NCBI GenBank assembly: GCA_965224755.1 | Contig: OZ245061.1 | Span: 2,232,001-2,296,000, forward strand | Origin: Hellea sp965224755 | GTDB taxonomy: Bacteria > Pseudomonadota > Alphaproteobacteria > Caulobacterales > Maricaulaceae | DNA length: 64,000 nt | Reading direction: 5' to 3' | Shown: in pieces, positions 8,486 through 17,360 of the stretch | Layout of the letters: each line of letters opens with the position of its first letter | How positions within the stretch are numbered: position 1 is the stretch's first letter | Position numbers and translations under genes: made by a program | The notes under the pieces: generated by a model | The model's database searches: none | What the model was told of the DNA's origin: nothing | Seen by the model: only the letters and a program-made list of their open reading frames with translations

Positions 8486-9079
8486 ATGCCATTATTCAGA
8501 ACCGCGCTCGCTTTTACCCTGCTCTTATCAGGCGCGAACATCGCTCATGCGCAAGACGATATGGAGACCATAGACATGATAGAGGGCATAGAAAAAGTCC
8601 CGTCTAAAAAGCTGCAGCGCGTGGGCAAGCATATGCGCGGGCCAATAACATCCCTGCATAAAGCTGGTCTTTTGCTGGCAAGTTTTGATAAAAACTCCGA
8701 TTACGAAATAACGCAAGCTGAATTCGCGGCGGGCCGGGCGCAGGCCTTCAAGCAGGCCGATACGGATAATAGCGGCATTATTGGCATGTTCGAACTGGAA
8801 GACTGGCGCGAAAAAGCGCTAGGTTCACTGGATGCCGCGCCGGGCAATCTGGCCTTTGATAAAGATTATAATCAGCGCGTGACCCGCGAAGAATTTGACG
8901 CTGCTTTGGAGTTTGTCTTCAAAAGCGCAGATAAAGATAAAGACGGCAGGATTGAATTCTCGGAACTCGTCCATGTATTCGAAATCCCGTCCCGGCCCGT
9001 CTTTGACGAAGCCCGCAAACGCATCGACGGATTTGATCAAATTGACAGAAACCGCCGCCGCAGAAAAGGCAATTACTAG
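8486..9079 (+). CDS. Exported EF-hand calcium-binding protein
   Basis: A 197-residue protein with a signal peptide (cleavage near AHAQ, residue 24) and four EF-hand-like loops: DKNSDYEITQAEF, DTDNSGIIGMFEL, DKDYNQRVTREEF and DKDKDGRIEFSEL. The last is fully canonical and the others are nearly so, so Ca2+ binding is very likely. It probably works in the periplasm or at the surface. No enzymatic domain is seen. It stands 77 bases after pyrC and is convergent with the patatin gene. Confidence 0.85.
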   Translation: MPLFRTALAFTLLLSGANIAHAQDDMETIDMIEGIEKVPSKKLQRVGKHMRGPITSLHKAGLLLASFDKNSDYEITQAEFAAGRAQAFKQADTDNSGIIGMFELEDWREKALGSLDAAPGNLAFDKDYNQRVTREEFDAALEFVFKSADKDKDGRIEFSELVHVFEIPSRPVFDEARKRIDGFDQIDRNRRRRKGNY

Positions 9080-9088
9080 GGTGGTCCG

Positions 9089-11311
9089 CTAAAAGAAACT
9101 GCCAATAGAGAAATAAAACGATGTATTGCCTTTGTCATTATAACCAATGCCCATGAATACCGGGCCAAGCGGTGACTTCATACCGGCAAACAGGCTACTA
9201 GCATATATCGCATCATCAGGATGAATAGCCTCAAAGGATGGATATACATTGCCAGCTTCAAGCGAAGCGCCAACATAAAGGGGCAAGTCAAATAATGTGC
9301 CTTGGTCATTAAGGCGGTAATAATAGGTGCCCAATATCATCGCCGCATATTGGCCGTCTAATTCACCCTCGCTAAAGCCAGAAAGCGATAAAAACCCACC
9401 AAGTTCAGACGTGCCGAGAAGATTTGCATCCCGGCCCGAAGATCCCGACAAGCGTGTCCCAAAGCCAAATGTATGCCGCCCGGTTGTAAGGGGTAGAAAG
9501 GCATTCAGGCTTGACTGCGTGAATTTGGTATCACCGCCAATAAAGTCGTCATGGACTTGGTATTCAGCAATGATCAATCCACCTTTTGTTGGGAAAGACA
9601 GGCTATCAAGCGTGTCCACAGTGCCGCGGGCTAGGAAAAAACTGTCATCAATCTTAAAGGAACTCAGACCAAGTGATTGATCCGTCAGGCTGACTTTAAT
9701 CTTGGCTTTTGTCAATCCGCCGCGCAGTTCTCCCCAACGGCCAAATAACACTCCGCCTTGTACGGAGCCGCCGCCCGCTAATGTTTTAATATCGCCGCGA
9801 CGGCGGCCCTCATCATCAAAAAACGCGCCTTTATCACGCTCAAAAAACAAAGACGGTTCGACGAAGAAGCGCTGCTTAACTCCTATGGGTTGATAAAATT
9901 CGGCAATCCCCTCCAGCGTATCTCCAATATTAAGTTCACTGCGCCACTCACCGCCCCATTTATTGGCTTGCGGTTTGGTATAAGAAACGCCGAGCTTAAA
10001 AGAGGATGCATCCTCAAGGTTTGAATCCAAGGATACGCCATATTTAAAATAACCCTCACTGGATTCTTTAACCTTACCATCAATTTTCAGAACCGTTATC
10101 TCGTCTTCTTCCTCAATTTCATACGTAATCCGGTTATAAATACCGTTGCCGTAAAGTCGGTCAATATCGCGGTTAAGGCGGACAGCATCAAAGGCCTCAC
10201 CAGGTTTAATTGATATACCCGCCCGTAAAATATCATCGGTAAGATTTGAATCCTGCGCCACATCCACCCTATCAACCACGGCCCTCAACGGCTGTTCAGG
10301 AAGCCTGGCCTTCAAATGCCTAAGCCAGGCATTATTACTCATACGTAGCTTGGCGAGTTGGGGCAAAGCCCCCCGCATCGCCTCCGCGCCTATCTCGGCC
10401 ATAGTTTCCGCTTGGTCAAAACTGGCGGCGCTAACTCCCTCTAGGGACGGCGTAATTAAAATATCATCCGTGTTCAAAGTAGCAATTTGAGCACGGGTAT
10501 TTTCATGGGTCAGGATAATTTGAGTTTGCCGCAAGACTTCTATAAAGTTATTGATATCGTCGGCAGATTTCGGGTCAGTGCCAACATTGACTACAATGAC
10601 AATATCCGCGCCGAGTTCGCGAGCCAAATTCACCGGCACATTATTGACCAGCCCGCCATCGATCAAATATTTACCGTTGCGTTCCACGGGCGGGATTAGA
10701 CCCGGTATCGCCATAGAAGCGAATACAGCGGTGGCCAGATCACCGTCTTTCATGACAACGGGCTTGCCTGTGCTGAGATCGGTGGCCACAAGGCGAAAAG
10801 GGATGGGAAGGTCTTCAAATTTCCCGACAGAGCGGGTTTTTGCCAAAAGATTGGAAAGCTCAAGAAACAGATTTTGTCCCTGAATAATGCCTTGCGGCAG
10901 AACGATTTTACCGTCCTTGAAGGTGATTTTATAATCGGTCAAAAAGCCAAATTCATCGGCCTTACGGCGAAAGGTAGAACGGCTTCGCGCAGTTTTATCA
11001 TTGAAAACACCGTGCCAATCCATCTCTGTGGTGATATTGACAAGCTCATCGGCACTATAACCGGAGGCGTAGAGCGAACCGACAATTGCGCCCATAGACG
11101 TACCCGCGATTACGTCTATGGGGATTTGATTATCCTCCAAGACTTTAATCACGCCGACATGTGCTAACCCTCTCGCCCCGCCTCCGCCCAAAACAAGGCC
11201 AATGCTCGGTCGGTCTTTAGCTTTTTCCGCTGTAGCCTGCCCATAAGCCGGCACAGGGAACAACGCCAAAAAAATGGGCAGTATGAGAAATAAGCGAAAT
11301 AATTTCATCAT
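9089..11311 (-). CDS. Patatin-like phospholipase fused to Omp85-type barrel (PlpD-like, type Vd)
   Basis: A 740-residue protein. It has a signal peptide (residues 1-25), a patatin domain with oxyanion loop GGGGARG (42-48), nucleophile Ser72 in GTSMG and catalytic Asp in IDGGLVNNVP. A POTRA-like segment follows (about 320-395), then a C-terminal beta-barrel ending in alternating aromatics. This is the architecture of type Vd autotransporters such as Pseudomonas PlpD, where the barrel carries a lipolytic domain to the surface. The start at 11311 gives a proper signal peptide; an in-frame ATG 30 bases upstream would put basic residues before it. It is a single gene with no visible operon partner. 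Confidence 0.88.
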   Translation of the reverse strand: MMKLFRLFLILPIFLALFPVPAYGQATAEKAKDRPSIGLVLGGGGARGLAHVGVIKVLEDNQIPIDVIAGTSMGAIVGSLYASGYSADELVNITTEMDWHGVFNDKTARSRSTFRRKADEFGFLTDYKITFKDGKIVLPQGIIQGQNLFLELSNLLAKTRSVGKFEDLPIPFRLVATDLSTGKPVVMKDGDLATAVFASMAIPGLIPPVERNGKYLIDGGLVNNVPVNLARELGADIVIVVNVGTDPKSADDINNFIEVLRQTQIILTHENTRAQIATLNTDDILITPSLEGVSAASFDQAETMAEIGAEAMRGALPQLAKLRMSNNAWLRHLKARLPEQPLRAVVDRVDVAQDSNLTDDILRAGISIKPGEAFDAVRLNRDIDRLYGNGIYNRITYEIEEEDEITVLKIDGKVKESSEGYFKYGVSLDSNLEDASSFKLGVSYTKPQANKWGGEWRSELNIGDTLEGIAEFYQPIGVKQRFFVEPSLFFERDKGAFFDDEGRRRGDIKTLAGGGSVQGGVLFGRWGELRGGLTKAKIKVSLTDQSLGLSSFKIDDSFFLARGTVDTLDSLSFPTKGGLIIAEYQVHDDFIGGDTKFTQSSLNAFLPLTTGRHTFGFGTRLSGSSGRDANLLGTSELGGFLSLSGFSEGELDGQYAAMILGTYYYRLNDQGTLFDLPLYVGASLEAGNVYPSFEAIHPDDAIYASSLFAGMKSPLGPVFMGIGYNDKGNTSFYFSIGSFF

Positions 11312-11447
11312 GGCATATCTTTTAATACGGATTCGCGCCAAGCTTATTGGAATAGAGTTAATGGGGGATTTCCAGCGACAACGCCTTTGCCGCTAAATTC
11401 AATTGGCATCTTGTTGGTTTGGGAACGCCGTAAATGAGAGCGCTGTA

Positions 11448-12815
11448 CTAAAGCAATATCAAAACCGCAAAGCCGAGAAAGGCGAAGAAGCCTATAATAT
11501 CGGTGACAGTCGTGACAAAAACCGATGAGGCCACCGCCGGGTCGGCGCCGAAGCGGTTTAGCCCTAACGGCACTAAAATCCCGGCCAATCCTGCGAAGAT
11601 ATGATTAATCAGCATGGCGATAAAAGCGACGAGCGCCAATTGCGGGTCTCGGAACCAGACATAAGCAATGAGCGCTAAGGCTACCGCAAAGATTAGGCCG
11701 ATAATCGCGGCAGCCAAAACTTCCCGCCTTACAGCCCGCCATGCGGTCTGGCGGGTGAGGTCTTTTTCCGTCAGATTGCGCACCGCCACTGTGAGCGCTT
11801 GCGTCCCTGCATTTCCGCCCATTGAGGCCACAATCGGCATGAGAATGGCCAAAGCAACAATCTCGGTAATGGCGTAATCAAATTGCGCAATCACGATAGA
11901 GGCCAGAATTGAGGTTAGCAAATTTATGAAAAGCCACGGCGCGCGGGCTTTGACCGTATCCAGCGCCGTATCGGTCAGGCCGGCTTCGGACACCCCGGCC
12001 AAGGCCAGAATATCTTCCTTATTCTCATCTTGGATGATTTCGATGATATCGTCGACGGTCATCATTCCAGTCAACCGGCCTGCGCTATCGACAACAGCCG
12101 CAGAAATGAGATTGTATTTCTCGAATAAATAGGCGGCGTCTTCTTGGTCCATACCCTGATCAATCGTGACCAGCATGTTCTCCATGATATCTTGCAAAGA
12201 ACTGTTGAGATTAGCGCGCATGATGGTGGATAGAGGTACATGGCCGACAGGCTTAAAAGCGGTATCCACCACCCAGATATTGAAAAATAAATCCGGCAAA
12301 TCTTCGCCCGTCGCCCGCATATGATCTATAGCGTCCCCCACAGTCCAGAACAGCGGCGCGGCGACGAATTCGCGCTGCATGAGCCTGCCAACGGTTTCGT
12401 CATCAAATTCGAGCGACGCTTCCAGCGCGGCGCGATCTTCAGGCCCCAGCGCCTCCATGATCTGCTCGCGCTGGGCATCATCCATCTCTTCGACGATTTG
12501 CGTAGCGTCATCATTATCAAGCTCGGTAATCGCTTCAGTGAGCTGCCCGGACGGCAAAAGCGGGAGAATATCTTCCACGACCTCATCTTCAAGCTCGGCG
12601 AGAACATCGGCGGTAATCAGGTCAGGCGCGCGCTCAATCAAATCCTCGCGCTGATCTGTTGTCAGCTGTTCAAACTGATCTGAAAAATCTGCGGGATGAA
12701 TATCCGTCAAATCCGTGCGCAGCGCTTTCTGCGCAGCGCCCAAAAGCGCTTTGGCGATCAGGTTTTCATCTATGTCGATATCGACCGGGGAGAGAGCTTT
12801 ATTTGTCTCGTCCAT
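11448..12815 (-). CDS. mgtE: Magnesium transporter MgtE
   Basis: A 455-residue Mg2+ channel. The N-terminal superhelical, acid-rich domain (about residues 30-135) contains repeated LP and Asp/Glu helices. Two CBS domains follow (about 140-260), with VGHVPLSTIMRA and LTGMMTVDDIIEII. The C-terminal membrane domain has five helices, including the family motif MPIVASMGGNAGTQ that lines the pore. In this family cytosolic Mg2+ binds the N and CBS domains and shuts the channel. Length and order match the family. It is a single gene. Confidence 0.95.
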   Translation of the reverse strand: MDETNKALSPVDIDIDENLIAKALLGAAQKALRTDLTDIHPADFSDQFEQLTTDQREDLIERAPDLITADVLAELEDEVVEDILPLLPSGQLTEAITELDNDDATQIVEEMDDAQREQIMEALGPEDRAALEASLEFDDETVGRLMQREFVAAPLFWTVGDAIDHMRATGEDLPDLFFNIWVVDTAFKPVGHVPLSTIMRANLNSSLQDIMENMLVTIDQGMDQEDAAYLFEKYNLISAAVVDSAGRLTGMMTVDDIIEIIQDENKEDILALAGVSEAGLTDTALDTVKARAPWLFINLLTSILASIVIAQFDYAITEIVALAILMPIVASMGGNAGTQALTVAVRNLTEKDLTRQTAWRAVRREVLAAAIIGLIFAVALALIAYVWFRDPQLALVAFIAMLINHIFAGLAGILVPLGLNRFGADPAVASSVFVTTVTDIIGFFAFLGFAVLILL

Positions 12816-12900
12816 AACGCCCTCCTCTATTTGATAAGCCTGCTTCGCCTTATGGCCGGAAGTGCTCGCAAATAGAAGAGGAAAGGTTTAGCAAATAAAT

Positions 12901-13374
12901 ATGAATGGGACTGTTTACATATTTATCTTCGGCGGGACGCTGCTGGCGTTTCTTACCGCGCTGTCGTGGAAAGATGCCAAAACATACCGCCTGCCCGACA
13001 CACTAACTCTGCCGCTTATTCCGCTCGGTATTTTGCAGGGCTATCTTCTGACGGAGGATTGGAAGGCTGGGGTCATCGGGGCGATTATCGGCTACGTTAT
13101 ATTCGTCGCCATTGAATACGCCTTTAAAGCCCTGCGCGGGAAGGACGGGCTGGGCCGGGGCGATGCCAAACTCCTCGCGGCGGGCGGGGCTTGGTGCGGC
13201 TGGGCGGGATTGCCTTTTATAGTGTTGATCGCGAGCGGAACCGGGTTGATAGCCGCCCTCATGCCGTCATTGCGAAATTCTCTCACAGAGGGACGTATCC
13301 CTTTTGGCCCGTTTTTAGCTTTTGGAATTTTTACGGTCTGGGCGGCCTCGGCCTATCTTCAAATCCTCGGCTGA
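12901..13374 (+). CDS. Prepilin peptidase, A24 family (short form)
   Basis: A 157-residue membrane protein with about six helices, containing only the catalytic part of type IV prepilin peptidases. The two catalytic aspartates are in KDAKTYRLPD near residue 25 and in GLGRGDAKLLAA near residue 82. The late PFGPFLAFG motif is present. It lacks the N-terminal Cys-rich methylase domain of PilD/GspO, as in CpaA/TadV forms. It would remove the leader from pseudopilins or pilins. It faces a type II secretion operon (gspC, gspD, gspN), which supports a role in that system. Its 3' end overlaps the convergent lipoprotein gene by 16 bases. Confidence 0.88.
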   Translation: MNGTVYIFIFGGTLLAFLTALSWKDAKTYRLPDTLTLPLIPLGILQGYLLTEDWKAGVIGAIIGYVIFVAIEYAFKALRGKDGLGRGDAKLLAAGGAWCGWAGLPFIVLIASGTGLIAALMPSLRNSLTEGRIPFGPFLAFGIFTVWAASAYLQILG

Positions 13375-13790
13375 CAGGCATAAAGACCAACAATCGGGAT
13401 CACGCGCTCCCAGCCTTCATCATCCAGACTGACAAGACGCCCCGTTTTATAGCGCGTCCCGCCATCGATTTTCTGCGGCGATAACAGCGTTAGAGTATAG
13501 GCAGCGCCGGAAACATCTATAAATTCACGGCTGGCGGCAGGAGGAAGCGCCGGGTTCTTTTCCGTCAAGCCATGCTCTGTCCCCTCTTTATAGAGCGCTG
13601 CCTCGGCCTCGCTGGCAAATAGCGTGAATGTCTTTGCCCGGTCGGCTGTCCAAACAAAGAGACCGCACTCTCCTGCCAATAGGGTGCGGGCTGATAAGCC
13701 GGATGGCTCGGCCTCCGGCGCTGTCTTGGCAATATCTAAAGCTGCGCAACCGCTCAGCATAAAAACAAACATGAGTAATAAAAACCGCAT
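13359..13790 (-). CDS. Small lipoprotein of the type II secretion operon
   Basis: A 143-residue protein with a lipoprotein signal (LSGC, Cys at residue 15). It has no recognised domain. Two further cysteines (GECGLF and YACQ) could pair in the periplasm. It starts eight bases after the gspN stop and is the last gene of the gspC-gspD-gspN run, so it may be a pilotin-like or accessory lipoprotein for the secretin. That role is inferred only from position. Its end overlaps the convergent prepilin peptidase gene. Confidence 0.7.
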   Translation of the reverse strand: MRFLLLMFVFMLSGCAALDIAKTAPEAEPSGLSARTLLAGECGLFVWTADRAKTFTLFASEAEAALYKEGTEHGLTEKNPALPPAASREFIDVSGAAYTLTLLSPQKIDGGTRYKTGRLVSLDDEGWERVIPIVGLYACQPRI

Positions 13791-13798
13791 AAATTATC

Positions 13799-14512
13799 TT
13801 AGCGCCATTGCCCCTGCTCTGTCAGCTTGAAATCACCGTTTGGCTGTTTATCAAAGCCGTAAAGCGGCAAGACCACCCCCGCTTCGGGCTGATTTGTTTT
13901 GACACTGACATCGGCGCGATAGTTACCATCTTTCAACAAGCGAAAATCGGCTTGAATAGTCTGGCCGTTCTCAGAACCGGACATTTCAACTTTCAAATCC
14001 CCCCCCTCGCAGCTAATAGGCCCCGCCAATTTCGGCCCGCGCCAACGCCATCTCGCTTCATTACGGGTGAGGAAGTCCGTCGCGGCTTGTCCTGTTACCG
14101 AAACACAGCCTTCCCCTATTTTCATATCCGCTATTGTGAATTCCACCTGCCCCCGCAGCTCTATCAGCCGCCCATCACGAAGAGGCAATTGTCCGAGCGT
14201 TCCTGAAAAGCGAAAATCCTTAAGGCGGCCTGGTGAAGCTTTTCCCGACATCTGCATGGCCGGAGACCGCGTTTGGAATGTCAGCGGGAGTTGGCTCGAA
14301 ATCAAGGCTTTGGGAGATAATTTAAAACTCACCGCGCCGATATCATTAAGCCCTGCCGCGCGCCCATCCCAGATTGTGCCGGAATAGCGAATATCTGCGC
14401 CCATATTTTCAGGTATAAAATGCGGCGCGATCCAGACCAACGGTAGCTGCGTTAGCAGGGCAATACCGCCGCCTAAAAACGATGCAACAACGATAAATCG
14501 TTTTCTCATCAC
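13799..14512 (-). CDS. gspN: Type II secretion system protein N (GspN)
   Basis: A 237-residue bitopic protein. It has an N-terminal membrane anchor (about residues 7-30) and a periplasmic beta-rich domain with the GspN pattern: SGTIWDGRA, the segment SPKALISSQLP and a single disulfide-ready Cys pair (GEGCVSV and ISCEGG). GspN is an accessory, non-essential part of some type II secretion systems. The first codon is GTG at 14512 or ATG at 14509. It begins right after the gspD stop and ends eight bases before the next lipoprotein gene. Confidence 0.78.
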   Translation of the reverse strand: MMRKRFIVVASFLGGGIALLTQLPLVWIAPHFIPENMGADIRYSGTIWDGRAAGLNDIGAVSFKLSPKALISSQLPLTFQTRSPAMQMSGKASPGRLKDFRFSGTLGQLPLRDGRLIELRGQVEFTIADMKIGEGCVSVTGQAATDFLTRNEARWRWRGPKLAGPISCEGGDLKVEMSGSENGQTIQADFRLLKDGNYRADVSVKTNQPEAGVVLPLYGFDKQPNGDFKLTEQGQWR

Positions 14513-14514
14513 TC

Positions 14515-16410
14515 TTACTGAGAAGGCTGGGCCGGGGAGATATAATTATCGATCTTGGAAAATTCGCGCCCTGATTGCTGCATATCCTCATAGCGCATGC
14601 GGTTTAGACGTTGTTGCGTCAAAGGCCTCGCATCAGAAGCGTTGCGGATAATTGTCGGGCGCAGAAACACCATCAAATTAGTTTTCTTGCGCGATTTACC
14701 CTCCGAACGAAACAACCGTCCAACGATAGGCACATCGCCCAAAATCGGCACTTTGGAAACATCAATCTGCTCATCATCCTGAAGCAATCCGCCGAGCACG
14801 ATAATCTCGCCGTCATTGGCCAGAACGGTGGTTTCAATTTGGCGCTTATTGGTGACAAAATCCGACGACAGAGATGTAATCGCGCCTGCGATGGACGAGA
14901 CTTCCTGCTTGATCTCAAGGCGGATAACATCACCTTCGCTAATCTGGGGCAAAACTTCGAGCTTGATGCCAACTTCCTTGCGCTCAAAGGTGCGGAACGG
15001 GTTAACTGTGCCGCCTCCCAGCCCTAGGCTTTCGCCTGTCGTAATCGGAATTTCTTGCCCGACCAGAAAGGTCGCAGGAACATTATCCAGCGTGGTAACA
15101 AATGGCATGGACAGGACATTGGAATCCTTATCGGTTTGCAGCGCATTCACAATGACGGTGTAAAGCGTGTCATTATCAACGCCCGCAATACCCGCAATAC
15201 CGCCGTCCAAACCGACAAGACTGCCGACAAGAGCGGCTTGTTCCTCGGGGGTCAATCCATCTTGCGCGCCCACAGCAATCCCGGCAAGCGACAGAATATT
15301 TGGCGCGGCGCGGGAGAAATTGGTCGAAAGCAGCGGCACATTACTCCCGTTCAGCCCGGCCAGCGCAAATTCAACACCAAGCTCTTTGGCCGCAGTGTCG
15401 GATATTTCCACAATAATCGCTTCAACTAAGACTTGCGGACGGCGCACATCAAGGCGGCGGATGATTTGCTCCAGCGCTTCCTGCGTTTCGCCTGTAGCGC
15501 TTATCACCAGCGTATTGCTGCCGGGCTCGTAAGCCACGGTTGGGTTGGGCTGACCATCCCGGGCATAGGCCGGTAGAAGCGTTGTCAAAAGCTCGATAAT
15601 AGACGCCCCGTCGGCAAAGCGGAGCGGCACAACACTGACCGCGCCGCGCGGGCTGGCCCCGCCAATATCCATGCTCGACAAAATAGGCCGTAATTTAGCG
15701 ATTTCTGCCGCAGACCCTTCCATGATGAGGCTATTACTGCCGGGAATAGCCACAACGCGGTAAGCGGGTTTAGGCCCGCCCAAAGCCCGCAAGGCTTCTT
15801 CGGCGTCAATCGCCGTGATATTCGTCAAGCGCACAGTTTCGACAACCGTGTCATTTACATCCATAGCTTTGATAATCTCGCGGGCTTTGCGCAGGTTTTC
15901 CGGGAAATCCGTAATCACCAGAACATTGCCGCCGGGATTAGCCGTAAGCTGCCCTTGGCTGTGCATGACAGGTTTGATCAGCCGCGCCGCTTCGGCAGCA
16001 TCAGTGTTACTGAGCTTAATAACCGTGGTCGCAAACCGTCCATTATAGCCATTACCATCAGTAAAAGGCGCGTCCTGCGCTGCGCCCTGGATCAGCGTCA
16101 CGCGGTATTCGCCTGTAGCTGTTCTTACAATCGTATAGCCATGCACGCGCATGACATCTTTGAAGACTTCAAAAACTTCGCCTTTTGACAGGGATTGTTC
16201 GGAAGAAATCGTGACTTTGCCCTGTACGCGCGGATCCACAATAAAAGTTTTGCCTGTCACCATAGACACATCCGTGATGAAGGCGCGGATATCGGCTTCT
16301 TGCATGGTTATCTGGTGATCACCTGCCGCATGGGCGGTCATTGGCATCACTGTCAGCGCCGTTGCCAGTGCAAAACCAGCGCTTAAAAATGTCTGCTTCA
16401 TTCCCATCAT
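14515..16410 (-). CDS. gspD: Type II secretion secretin GspD
   Basis: A 631-residue outer-membrane channel protein. A signal peptide ends near TAHA (residue 28). The N0 domain follows (ITMQEADIRAFITDVSMVTG), then N1-N3 repeats with the typical VI(T)DFPENLRKA and ALEQIIRRLD segments. The secretin domain (about 330-590) includes VGQEIPITTG, VGIKLEVLPQ and the late LGDVPIVGRLF motif. Secretins form the 12-15-subunit gate through which folded proteins leave the periplasm. Its ATG overlaps the gspC stop (ATGA), indicating translational coupling. No GspS-like tail is obvious. Confidence 0.95.
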   Translation of the reverse strand: MMGMKQTFLSAGFALATALTVMPMTAHAAGDHQITMQEADIRAFITDVSMVTGKTFIVDPRVQGKVTISSEQSLSKGEVFEVFKDVMRVHGYTIVRTATGEYRVTLIQGAAQDAPFTDGNGYNGRFATTVIKLSNTDAAEAARLIKPVMHSQGQLTANPGGNVLVITDFPENLRKAREIIKAMDVNDTVVETVRLTNITAIDAEEALRALGGPKPAYRVVAIPGSNSLIMEGSAAEIAKLRPILSSMDIGGASPRGAVSVVPLRFADGASIIELLTTLLPAYARDGQPNPTVAYEPGSNTLVISATGETQEALEQIIRRLDVRRPQVLVEAIIVEISDTAAKELGVEFALAGLNGSNVPLLSTNFSRAAPNILSLAGIAVGAQDGLTPEEQAALVGSLVGLDGGIAGIAGVDNDTLYTVIVNALQTDKDSNVLSMPFVTTLDNVPATFLVGQEIPITTGESLGLGGGTVNPFRTFERKEVGIKLEVLPQISEGDVIRLEIKQEVSSIAGAITSLSSDFVTNKRQIETTVLANDGEIIVLGGLLQDDEQIDVSKVPILGDVPIVGRLFRSEGKSRKKTNLMVFLRPTIIRNASDARPLTQQRLNRMRYEDMQQSGREFSKIDNYISPAQPSQ

Positions 16411-17282
16411 CGGGCTCCTACCCTAATTTTTTGTTCCTGACCATTGCGAAGAACAACAAGATCAACCCCGCCTTGCGATTGGGCTTGCGCTAAAAGAGCT
16501 AGAAAGTCGGGGCGTCCTTGCGTAATATCCGTGCGTCCGATCCGAGTAACAATATCGCCGTCTTCAAATCCATATTCGCTTAAATCCACGCCCGGGCGAT
16601 TGGGCCTTATACCATAGCCTTTAACCTGCCCTTTGCGCACAACGCGGCGCAGGCTGATATCCTGAAACAGGGTTAAGGCATCTTTTTTTGCGGGCGTAAC
16701 AGCGGGCGAATTTGATGATGCAGGCTGTATGGGACTTCGCACTGATCTGGTTATTGCAGATTGCATAGCCGTTTGAACATTAGCGGTTTTGGGCGCCAGA
16801 GCAGAGTCTTCGCCGCGAATAAATGTCAGGCGCTGTATCTGTCCGTCCACGGATATGACGATGTAATCTTTATAGATCGCCTGCAGCGTGACGCCGGAAA
16901 TAATCTGGTCGCCAATGCGGTAACCGGCTTCTTTATTGTCTGGCGTTCGCAGATTGGCATTGCCGTTTTCGCCCGTAATCAATCCTGTTAGTTTTAGATT
17001 CAATGTTGTCTCGGGCGCATCTTCGCCTATCTCAACTATGACTTGGGCTATTTCTGCTGCTGAGCGATTAAACGGATCACTTGCGAAATTAAAAGATTGA
17101 TTTGAATACGCCGAGACCGCTCCGGCTTGGGCTGTCCCCATGACCGGTTGTTGCCAAGCGCTTTCAGGGTTAGTGAACGTCATCACAATCCGAAACAGTA
17201 AATAGCCCAGCACTGCAAGCAAGCATAACCCGATAAAACGGATCACCCCTGATAAGCCAATTGCAGTCTGGGCTTTCGCCAT
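16407..17282 (-). CDS. gspC: Type II secretion inner-membrane protein GspC
   Basis: A 291-residue protein. It has a short cytoplasmic N-terminus, one membrane helix (about residues 13-33), a periplasmic homology region (about 90-155: LNLKLTGLITG, then YRIGDQIISGVTLQAIY) and a C-terminal PDZ domain (about 200-288: IRPNRPGVDL, FEDGDIVTRIG, DFLALLAQAQ). GspC links the inner-membrane platform to the GspD secretin and may bind substrates. It is first in the operon gspC-gspD-gspN-lipoprotein. The motor, platform and pseudopilin genes (gspE-M) are not in this window. Confidence 0.9.
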   Translation of the reverse strand: MAKAQTAIGLSGVIRFIGLCLLAVLGYLLFRIVMTFTNPESAWQQPVMGTAQAGAVSAYSNQSFNFASDPFNRSAAEIAQVIVEIGEDAPETTLNLKLTGLITGENGNANLRTPDNKEAGYRIGDQIISGVTLQAIYKDYIVISVDGQIQRLTFIRGEDSALAPKTANVQTAMQSAITRSVRSPIQPASSNSPAVTPAKKDALTLFQDISLRRVVRKGQVKGYGIRPNRPGVDLSEYGFEDGDIVTRIGRTDITQGRPDFLALLAQAQSQGGVDLVVLRNGQEQKIRVGAR

Positions 17283-17360
17283 AAATTACGTCCTCAATAC
17301 TCGCAGAAGTGTAACATAAAGATGCGGTAGTCTAATAATGTCTTTACCGTAATCATAGCC

